DNA from: Actinostola sp. cb2023
Taxonomy: Eukaryota > Cnidaria > Anthozoa > Actiniaria > Actinostolidae
Length of the DNA: 64,000 bases
Direction of reading: 5' to 3'
Assembly: GCA_033675265.1 (NCBI GenBank)
Contig: JAUJYZ010000607.1
Span: 423,581 to 487,580 of the forward strand
Translations under genes and position numbers: made by a program
Shown: positions 39,601 through 51,600 of the stretch, one piece after another
Numbering within the stretch: the first letter of the stretch is position 1
How the letters are laid out: every line of letters starts with the position of its first letter
The notes under the pieces: generated by a model
Database searches by the model: none
Seen by the model: the letters and a program-made list of their open reading frames with translations, nothing else
Told to the model about the DNA's origin: nothing

Positions 39601-42600
39601 GCGGTAGATGACGTTGAAATACTTTACAGAAAAGGTACGTGGAAACAAAAGAAGGAAGTCAGTCTCAATGTAAACGATGTCATTCTTTGATACAACACTG
39701 AATGAAGGTCTAGTTATACCCAAACCCAACACCCACCTTTTTATATACGCGCCTTTTATTGATTGATTTGTTATTTTATTATAGAAATGTAGTTATTACT
39801 ATTATTATGATATTATTATTAGTGTTAATATTATTAGTTCTGTATCTGTAAATATTTGTTTCTATCAACAGAGAGCTTTTGTCATACTGAGTGCCGTTAT
39901 CATCACAAGTGTGACGAAATCAATGGACGATGTACATGCACTACCGCTGACACATCGTTTGGTCTTTGTGATCTAAGTATGTTTTACTTCCTCCATACAC
40001 CCATCCCTCCCTCCCTCCCTCCATTCCTCCTTCCATCCCTCCCTCCATCCATCCCTCCATCCCTCCCTCCATCCCTCCCTCCATCCCTCCCATCCCTCCC
40101 TCCATCCCCATCCCTCCATCCCTCCATCCCTCCATCCCTCCATCCCTCCATCCCTCCATCCCTCCATCCCTCCATCCCTCCATCCCTCCATCCCTCCATC
40201 CCTCCATCCCTCCATCCCTCCATCCCTCCATCCATCCATCCATCCATCCACCCATCTTGCTTGCCATGGGATAGCGGGGTTGAGCTAGGTCAAAATCTGT
40301 ACCTTAAGTGATGTGACTTCGTTGGTGTCTGGATGCATTGTCCTAAGACTTCTTTTTTCAATTTTTTTATTTTCTCTTTCTTTGTTTAATATTAATTTAT
40401 TATCTATTTATTTATTGGTTTGTTTATTTAGGACAACAATACTCCAAAGCTACTTACTTTTGGCCTCTCGATCAACCAAACGACATTGAAAACCTCAATG
40501 GGAAGTCATGGGGCGTGGTCACTGGTGACGTCACTTCCGTTCCTGGTGTAAACGTCGGTGCTTTGAAAACAAGCGGGGATGCCAATTCGAAGATTATTTT
40601 AGAAAGATTCAACACCAACTGTCTAGACGCTCCGAATTCCTGTCAACTCACTGTTAGCTTGTGGTTAAAATACTGGCCAACAAATAGTGGACAGAACCAG
40701 ACATTCCTGGACATAGATGGTTTACTAACCTTGTATCAACCAATAGGAAACTCAATGCAGATGGCTGCTAAAGTTTATAGCAGGCGAAACAGGACGTGCA
40801 CCAATGTATTCGATTCACCCGCTGAAATATGGAGCCATTATATCATCATCATCAGCATGTTGGAAAGCTTGATCTATAGAAATGGGCAACAAGTGAATCA
40901 AATAACACGATACTATGAAACTATTAACAGCCCGAGTCAAATGAATGGTTTGATCACGTTAAGTAATGGAGGAGCACGCGCAGAATACGACGATCTGGTG
41001 TTGTCTGAGGAGGTTTTACATCAAAACGAGATAGACAATTTATACATGTCCTATACAGGTTAGTATGTGGATTCCTAGAGATAGACAATTTATACATGTC
41101 CTATACAGGTCAGTATGGATTCCTAGAGATAGACAATTTATACATGTCCTATACAGGTTAGTATGTGGATTCCTAGAGATAGACAATGTATACATGTCCT
41201 ATACAGGTTAGTATGGATTCCTAGAGATAGACAATTTATACATGTCCTATACAGGTTAGTATGGATTCCTAGAGATAGACAATTTATACATGTCCTATAC
41301 AGGTTATTATCCTATACATATTACATCTCAGCCAATCAGAGCTCACCATTTCTATGAAATACAGAGCGGTATTTCATAGACTTTTCTATGAAATACAGAG
41401 CGGTATTTCATAGTTTGTATTAGCCAATCAAAATGTTGTAAATTTTCCCGCTTTTTTCTTCCACTGGACGCGCTCGCGTCGTGTTGCTACAATCTTTGCA
41501 TAATTTTTTTTAAATTTCGAAATCCAAACTCATTCAACGATTCAAAGCGTTATAAACATGGCTTCAAGTTCGAGAAATAATTCAAATCTTCCTTCACTCT
41601 CAGAAGAAGCGTTAGAAAACAACAATTGACACGACGAATTCGAAATTCATAGCATTTATTTCTACGAAACTCGAAAAGCTAAGTAGAAACGACTTGACAG
41701 TTTTAATTGTTGATGTAATATGTATAGGATAATATGGTTATTCCATGGTTTTCTATGGAATACGGGCGAAAATTTCACTCAAAAATTATATTATTTTAGT
41801 ATACAACTCGCCTAAAGGCTCGTTTTATACCAAATAATATAATTGTTTCGTGAAATATTCGCTCGTATTCCATAGAAAACCATGGAATAACCAATAAGTA
41901 TGGATTCCTAGAGATAGACAATTTATACATGTCCTATACAGGTTAGTATGGATTCCTAACAACTCGACTAGTTTTGTTACTTTTATGTTCCTGCATTTAA
42001 AGATGTTGAGTTTATCCATCTAAAGGTCTCATCTGTGGTTCATCTTCAACTTTCCTGTTGTTTTTCAGGCAAGACAATAATTCCAGTTACGTTTTCTGCT
42101 CGATTTCCTCAAGAAACGTGGCACGATGACCTGTTGAGAGCTGACAGTGAGCTGTATCTAGACCTGGCTGAGAGTATAAAAAGCAACGTAAGAAAGTATT
42201 AGATTCTCATACTAATAAACAACACGAAGAAACGAAGACATGTTTTTTTCTATATTTGTATTGATATATTATACAGGGCCCCTCTGGATACCAGCTTCGG
42301 CTGAATGAGCTACCCTGTTAAAATAAAGTTTGATTTGATTGATGTTATCATTGATCCAGTGCTGCAGCTGCAACAACGATGCATGAAAAACGACAACACC
42401 GTCATGCAGTCAGTATCAGTCAGTACTAGTATAGCTGAGTCTCGATGTAACCATTCTCGTTACAGATTACAAGCTTCTATACATCTAGTTCCATATTTGG
42501 AATCAAGGTGGACACATTTCGGTAAGGATACAAATAATCTAAATTATTGCTACTGAAGATTTGTCCTGCAAACTATAACTGCTCGTACTCTTAAAATTGA

Positions 42601-45600
42601 TGATTTCAAAGTGATTTGAGCAACCTGATTCTACATGGCATGCACAAATCTGTATGTGCGCAAATCTGTATGTGCGCAACTCTGTATGTGCGCAACTCTG
42701 TATGTGCGCAAATCTGTATGTGCGCAAATCTGTATGTGCGCAAATCTGTAAATCTGTATGCGCAAATCTGTATGTGCGCGCAAATCTGTCTGTATGTGCG
42801 CAAATCTGTATGCGCAAATCTGTATATGCGCAAATCTGTATGTGCGCAAATCTGTATGTGCGCAAATCTGTATATGCGCAAATCTGTATGTGTGCAAATC
42901 TGTATGTGCGCAAATCTGTATGTGCGCAAATCTGTATGTGCGCAAATCTGTATGTGCGCAAATCTGTATGTGCGCAAATCTGTATGTGCGCAAATCTGTA
43001 TGTCTGTATGTGCGCAAATCTGTATGTGCGCAAATCTGTATATGCGCAAATCTGTATGTGCGCAAATCTGTATGTGCAAATCTGTATATGCGCAATCTGT
43101 ATGTGTGCAAATCTGTATGTGCGCAGATCTGTATGTGCGCAAATCTGTATATGCGCAAATCTGTATGTGCGCAAATCTGTATGTGCGCAAATCTGTATAT
43201 GCGCAAATCTGTATGTGCGCAAATCTGTATGTGCGCAAATCTGTATGTGCGCAAATCTGTATGTGCGCAAATCTGTATGTGTGCAAATCTGTATGTGCGC
43301 AAATCTGTATGTGCGCAGATCTGTATGTGCGCAAATCTGTATATGCGCAAATCTGTATGTGCGCAAATCTGTATGTGTGCAAATCTGTATGTGCGCAAAT
43401 CTGTATGTGCGCAGATCTGTATGTGCGCAATCTGTATATGCGCAAATCTGTATGTGCGCAAATCTGTATGTGCGCAGATCTGTATGTGCGCAAATCTGTA
43501 TGTGCGCAGATCTGTATGTGCGCAAATTGAATTAAAAGTGATGTATAAGTGAAATACTACCTAAATATAGTTACAGCTTTGTTGCTGTTGTCGGAAAATG
43601 GTAGTCGGTAATAATGGTTGTTCTTATATATGGTGCATTTCATATTGTCTCAATACGCTTTACAACCAATGGAAGACATTTTTGGGCTGCATATGAAGGT
43701 GCCTACGGCAGCCGAGCAGCTTACAATCATGAGGAGTTAGTACGTTAGTATGTTATGCCTCAAATGATTTAGTTTTTATTGAATTCACCTTCTATTGAAT
43801 TCTGCGATTAATTCACTAAAATTAAGTGACCGAATTTATAATCATAGGGTTTAGTACATAACAAATTGATATATTTTCTGTATTAAAGTGATAATTAGGC
43901 CAACGTAACGGTAAAACAAAGCAATTATCCAAAAATATATATTCAAAAGTACAACTGCGCAAACAAAACCCACACAAATTAGAGCCTAAAACTCGTACTC
44001 GCCATCGTTCTCCCTTATTATGCGAGTATCATGACGGTCAATTCATACTCGCAAATTAACGTTCTATTTCATGTATCATGCAGGTATATTGATTATTATT
44101 ATTGTACATGTTATGTTGTACTACTTTAAGGCAAGGAAGTGTTGTGGGTAACTTTACCGTCAGTTACTACCCGTGGTCGATCCAGCAAGTTTCATCATTT
44201 GTGAATAACATATCGACGTCATCCTTGAACAAACTGCCACTTGAAGACGTTCAAGTCTCACTTGAGTTAGGTAAGGAAATAGAGCAGCTTAAGTTACTTT
44301 CTTCCCGCGGCATACCATGCAAAAGAACTTAATATGATTAGAACTTTTATATGAACACAATGTGATGTGGTGTCCGTGTTTTCATCGCGCGCAACAATTT
44401 TCTTTTCTGGACGTTACAAGGTGATGCGCGCAATATTGTTGACGATATGACTGAGGGGTTTGTCACGGTTACGTTACCGTGGTCTTAGTGAAGAACTATG
44501 TGATCCTACTTTCGCAATATTGCGCGCAACAAATTACAGAGGTGTGAACACGCGCTGAAAACGTGCCATTCGCAAAATTGCACCGTACATGTATGTATGT
44601 TTTCACTTTAACAACGCCCTCGACAAAACACAAATAAAAAACCCACTGTTGCTTGTGAAACTATCATGATATTTCCGTTAGTGGCCGGTTGCGCGAATTT
44701 GTTGCCAAAAATAATACTTCAGAATTATTTATTCTTCGCATTCCAGTACCTAACAGACCGTTAACCGTCCAAGCATTTAAGACGGTCAATGACACCATTA
44801 TTGTGAGGTGGACCCCACCCACCATGGACACCGTCACGCAGTCCTACTTCCAGGGTTACAATGTGTATTATCAAAAACATGGTGCAATTAATGCAACCAA
44901 GGTTACTATTGAAGGCCACAAAACTAACGCTACACTGAGTGATGTGATACTGTACTCACTGCTAAGGATTTGGGTCACGGCATATAGCATCAAGGGAGAA
45001 GGTCTGCCTTCCAACGAGGTCCTCATCTATAATTCTACAGCAGGTAAGTGAGTCAGGACGGAGGGACGGAGGGACGGAGGGACGGAGGGACGGAGGGACG
45101 GAGGGACGGAGGGACGGAGGGACGGAGGGACGGAGGGACGGAGGGACGGAGGGACGGAGGGGATAAGGGACGGAGGGACGGAGGGACGGAGAGACGGAAT
45201 AATAACAATTATTATTATTTTGTGTTCCCTAAAGTACCCGTTGTAATACCCACCATAAGTGCTGCTTACAACACCAGTTCAACGAGCATCGTCGTGGAGT
45301 GGGACAGAGTAAAGCTAACAACAAACACTTCACTGAAAGGCTACGAGTTGCTGATCTACAGAAATAACAGTCGAGTCAAGCCACTGTATTCCTTGCTAGT
45401 AAGCTGCGAGAACGCGACGTTCAGAGAACTTGAGATATTCACAGCGTACGCTATTACAATAGCAGCCTTGAACAAAGCTGGAAGAGGGCCTTATAGCAAG
45501 CCAGTTATTTGTATGACAGATGGAGAAGGTATGTAATGTCTCATTTAAACCAACTGAAAACATTTCCATTTTAAAGCCTTATTTCCACTTTCACATCTTG

Positions 45601-48600
45601 TATTTCTTTGTTTTGTAGCTCCGTCAGGATCCCCAGGTAATCTAACCTTGGTCCGCACCAACTCAACTCTGCTAGAACTGTCGTGGCAGCAAATCCCGAC
45701 CTCACAACGTAACGGCGTCATTCAGGGATACCATGTCTACTACTATCTACTTGATGAAAACAATGTCACAGTCACAACCAGCATGGCTATATCAAGTGGT
45801 ACAGTAATAACCTTAGCAGACCTGAAACCATATTCCAGCTATCGAATAGAGGTTACAGGGTACAACACCAAAGGACATGGACACAAGCAAAACATGTCTT
45901 ATATTTTCAGAACTGGGCAGGCAGGTCAGTATTTACAAATAGTTTATACGATAATGTTTAGAAAAGTTCAAACAGATGATAATGGATCATTTTCAAACTA
46001 GTTATGGTGGTCGTGCTGGTGTGAGAAGGCTTAGTTGAATTCCCCACACAGAATGAACGTGACGAAGAAATAAAAGGAAACCAATTGACTGTCGCTTGTT
46101 TAGTGTGTTTGTCTAGTCTAGACCCGTGCAAACCCGCTCCCAACAATAACCAACATTGACACATGTACAATCCAACAACCCACAACAACACCCAACAATG
46201 TTGCATCTTCTTGGCCAACAATGCTGGCAGTACAGGGTAGCAAAGGGGGGGTTGTGATCACACTTCACGTGCCATTTTTTTCGTAAATTCACGATTCAAA
46301 AGAATCATTTAAGCCATTTTACGCACGTCTTTCTTGAAAATTCACGGATCACGGTTTTATCTTTGGCTAATGAAGTGATTTTCACGATTCACGCGCCATT
46401 GTTGGGCCAAATCACGCGTCACGTGTAACCCCTTTGCTACCCTGGTAGTACGGTTTGAAAACGGAGACCTGCATGCCATCATTGGATTGGTTTTGATTTA
46501 TGTCTCGGTAGGCACCATGGGCTGTTTTTATGTTCGCGCATCATGTTGTATGATGGACCGATCATTCTCCAGTTGATTGTACTGCGTTCTCAGTTTTGAT
46601 TCTTTTACTAAGTTTTACAATTTTGTGTCCATGAACAGCTCCATCAGCACCCCCCGTACTAGACGCTGCTACAAAGCAAAGCTCAACTTCGATCCTTGTA
46701 AAATGGCAACCAATTCCTCAAGCCCAGTTAAACGGTATTCTACAATACTACATGGTACAATATCAAGCAGTCAATTCTGTGGTTCAAGTCAAGCAAGTTA
46801 TTGTCGCGAACCATAGTGCTTCGCCAGCAAGACGGAGACGAAGAGCCATCAGTAATCCACAAGTACTTCTGGATGGTTTAAAGAAGTACACGTTGTATTC
46901 TATTAAAATAGCTGGAGTAACTATTGCACCAGGTCCGTATAGTCTAGCAATTAACACCACCACCGACCAGGATGGTAAGTAGTTATAGTGTCTAGCAATA
47001 AGCCAGGGGAGAGTTGAGAGGAGTAACTATTGCACCAGGTCCGTATAGTCTAGCAATTAACACCACCACCGACCAGGATGGTAAGTAGTTGTGTCTAGCA
47101 AAAAGCCAGGGAAGTTGAGAGGAGTAACTCCACCAGGTCCGTATAGTCCTAATTAACACCACCACGACCAGGATGGTAAGTAGTTATAGTGTCTAGCAAT
47201 AAGCCAGGGGAGAGTGAGAGGAGTAACTGCACCAGGTTATAGTCCAGCAATTAACACCACCACCGACCAGGATGGTAAGTAGTTACTGTCTAGCAATAAG
47301 CCAGGTGAGTAGCGCTATTCACCTTCCGTGCAACCGGGGGTCCGTATAGTCTAGCAATTAACACCACCACCGACCCAGGATGGTAAGTAGTTATAGTGTC
47401 TAGCAATAAGCCAGGGGAGAGTTGAGAGGAGTAACTGTGGCACCAGGTCCGTATAGTCTAGCAATTAACACCACCACCGACCAGGATGGTAAGTAGTTAT
47501 AGTGTCTAGCAATAAGCCAGGGGAGAGTTGAGAGGAGTAACTGTGGCACCAGGTCCGTATAGTCTAGCAATTAACACCACCACCGACCAGGATGGTAAGT
47601 AGTTATAGTGTCTAGCAATAAGCCAGGGGAGAGTTGAGAGGAGTAACTGTGGCACCAGGTCCGTATAGTCCAGCAATTAACACCACCACCGACCAGGATG
47701 GTAAGTAGTTATAGTGTCTAGCAATAAGCCAGGGGAGAGTTGAGAGGAGTAACTGTGGCACCAGGTCCGTATAGTCCAGCAATTAACACCACCACCGACC
47801 AGGATGGTAAGTAGTTATAGTGTCTAGCAATAAGCCAGGGGAGAGTTGAGAGGAGTAACTCGGTTGCACCAGGTCCGTATAGTCCAGCAATTAACACCAC
47901 CACCGACCAGGATGGTAAGTAGTTATAGTGTCTAGCAATAAGCCAGGGGAGAGTTGAGAGGAGTAACTGTGGCACCAGGTCCGTATAGTCCAGCAATTAA
48001 CACCACCACCGACCAGGATGGTAAGTAGTTATAGTGTCTAGCAATAAGCCAGGGGAGAGTTGAGAGGAGTAACTGTGGCACCAGGTCCGTATAGTCCAGC
48101 AATTAACACCACCACCGACCCAGGATGGTAAATAGTTATAGTGTCTAGCAATAAGCCAGGGGAGAGTTGAGAGGAGTAACTGTGGCACCAGGTCCGTATA
48201 GTCTAGCAATTAACACCACCACCGACCAGGATGGTAAGTAGTTATAGTGTCTAGCAATAAGCCAGGGGAAGGGGGATTTGAGAAACAAACACCACTCTTC
48301 AAATAATCAACATATTTGGAACACGAGAAGTAATCCATACGTGATCCAACATATCTGGTTGATTTTAGTGCCTGGACCACCTACAAATCTTCAAGCAGTC
48401 AATAAGAGTTCTACTAATATACTGGTTTCCTGGGAACCACCGACAATTCGTAATGGCATTATTACTGGCTACAAGGTGTTTTATAACGAGGTTGGCAAGC
48501 CAAGCAACAGTAACCCACCAATTGCTACACCATCGAGATCAGTCACCTTACATGGACTTGTCAATTACACTACATACGTCATTCGAGTTGCAGCGTATAC

Positions 48601-51600
48601 AATAGGATTGGGCAATGAGTCAACAACTACATGTATTACTGGTGAAGGAGGTAGGAACGCCATCGGGAATTGATCATGGAGTTTTTATTATCTCCTACTG
48701 TTTTGGACATTACTTTCTTAATCCACTTTTTAAAGTTTTTTTTCGACTTGCCTTTAAAATTAATCCAAACACCCACGTGTGTGCATTCATGGATCGTAAA
48801 CTAAGACTGGATAGGAAACTGCGTGACGTCGCGCGCGCATCCTAGTGGAAATACGTGACGTCTTTTTGCGATCCACGATACATTGTAGTCGTTTTGAACC
48901 TTGCTTCTTCAATTGCCATCTCCACAAGGGTGTCGATCAGTGGGAGGAACATCTGAGGTGATAACTATGCTTGATTTATATTCACCTTCCTCCGTACCTC
49001 TTTTTCTGATTCCAGTACCGACAGGTCCACCGGTGGCAGTCTCCGCTTTTCCAGCAAGTTCCACCAGCATTGAAGTGAAATGGAAACCCGTACCTCCCAT
49101 ACAAAGAAGAGGCGTTATAACCCAATACCACATTAAGTTCTATAACTCCAGTGCCGTGATTATAGAACGCTTCGTGTCGGGTGATCAGTATTCTGTTGTT
49201 GTTGTCGGGTTAGAAAGACGCAGTAACTATAGCGTCAAAGTCAGAGCATATACACGTAAAGGACCCGGTCCATTCAGCAATCTAGTCAATACTACAACAC
49301 ACACTGAGGGTATGTTTAACATAGCTAATTGCATAATCGTTGTCGGGTTAGAAAGACGCAGTAACTATAGCGTCAAAGTCAGAGCATATACACGTGAAGG
49401 ACCCGGTCCATTCAGCAACCTAGTCAATACTACTGCAACACACACTGAGGGTATGTTTAATACATGAAAACGTTTGACGACGATTATCATAGAGCCGATG
49501 TGTAACCCTTTATTTTCCCCATTTTCCCACTTCGTTTGATGCTTCCAAGTAGTTTTTATTGAGGATATACATTTATGTCCTTGCTATAAAATAGATATGT
49601 AGCTTACTCGCTGCTCTGCAACTGACGCATGGACAAAAGATGCAAGCGCACGCACAAGCACAATAATAATAATAACAATAATAATAACAAGCATGAATTC
49701 AAGTGTCAAAAATGTACACATTCTCTGCTTAGCGATGGAACTTATCGAAATGGAAACTTCTCTGGCAACTTCTCCTTGTTTACGTGTTTGCGCTATGCAT
49801 AGGCTTGTATTGAGCAATGCTTGTAATGAAATTAAGGCTTTCAAGATCGTCATTTAGAAATGTTCTTTGTACAATTCGTCTGTAAATAAATTGTTGATAT
49901 TCCATAATTCGTTCTACTTTGTAGTTCCAAAGTTTCCCCCAGCAAATGTCACAGCAGAGTTGAACGGGACGAACAACATACTTGTGAAATGGAGCAATCT
50001 CGCTCAAGGAGGCGTACGTGGATATCGCATTGTGTACACCGGCACCAACCATCCGTTCGCAACCCAGAAAAATATTACTGTGGAACACAGGACCAACGAG
50101 ATTGTGTTGAAACATCTGTACTATCATACACGTTACAGGATTAAAGTAGCTGCGTATACCGCGTACGAAGGGAATTATAGTCACCCAGTGTACGTTACAA
50201 CTGGAGAATCAGGTACTCTAACTCACTCCTTTGCTATCTCTATAAAATCAATAGACTAGATTATATCGAATACTGAGCGGAATAGCGCAAAATTGCCCGA
50301 CGACAATGGGTTTGGATCATGTGTCAATCTATGCAGTTATTGCACATGCGCATTAGTAACTATCAAATAGGTGGCAGTAGCTATGCTACCAATATGCACT
50401 TAATAATGCACTTAATGTTCATACCGACAAAATGTCCCACAAGGTTTTACGCTGCGCGCTTATTGATATCACTTTTTATAACCCATAGTTCCAACCAGAC
50501 CGCCAAGCAAGGGCGTGGTATCGTCACGTGGGTCGACTGCTATTGTTGTCTATTGGGATGACATACCCGATGGATACCGTAACGGACGAATAATAAAGTA
50601 TCGAGTAGAGTACCGTAAGACTGGGTATCTGGGGCCATACATAATACATGAAACAGACCAGTATTCTATGATACTGTCGGGACTTGATAGAAACACAGGT
50701 TACGAGATAAAGGTGTCTGGAGTAACTTCTGCTGGATACGGAAATAGTTCGTTTCATTCTTTAGTAACAGACGAAGATGGTGGGTGTTAAACGTTAGTCA
50801 TAAACTAGAAGTATATATGTATGTATGCATGTTAGCGTTCTTGTTTGAATAGAATGCACACAAGGTTAATTAGTCGCACTGCGAGGGATCGTTTAGCCAT
50901 CTGTGGGTGTGACTCTCACAGGTCATTTAGCCATCTGTGGGTGTGACTCTCACACAGGTCGTGTAGCCACGCTCACACGTGGATTTTAAAATTGACAACC
51001 GATAAATAAACAAGACATATTTTTTGTAATTCGAATTAAAGACCTTTTCGATAGACATTTAATAATAAAGACTAACGATAAGAATAACGAACGACGTTTC
51101 GATGTATCATGTTGACATCGAAGCGTCGTTCGTTATTCTTATCGCTAGTCTTTATTATTAAATATTTTTTGTCTCACAGTTCCAAGTGAAACGCCACAAA
51201 ACGTAACCGCTTACAACAGAACGAGTCTGCACACCCTTCCCGTTACCTGGCAACCAGTGCCACCAGCGAACATGCACGGGAAGCTGACAGGGTACTTCCT
51301 CGCGTACTCAGCTGTAAAACGAGGAGACAAGGACGTTCTTCACAACGTAATGCACGAGGTGACTTTACCAGGAAATATAACGTCGTACACCATCACTGGT
51401 TTGCTTCCATTGTCTGCATATCGAATAAGCGTTACAGCGTCAACTGAGAAGGGAACAGGACCCATGGCCACAACATTTGGTGGTAAGAATTTATCACGAA
51501 GAACGACAAACGAGATTGTTTGGCCCAAAGTGTACAAGTTTTAAACAATATGTTTTCCATCCCCATGATTCTTAGCTAGAGCTTATTTCTCTACAGAGAC

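Noticed and set aside
42539..43552. Several 250-330-codon frames on both strands
   Set aside because: All arise from the 16-bp repeat without stop codons.
47718..48209. Reverse-strand frames in the 106-bp array ([11 protein letters not shown]...)
   Set aside because: Repeat-derived antisense of the FN3-4 exon end.
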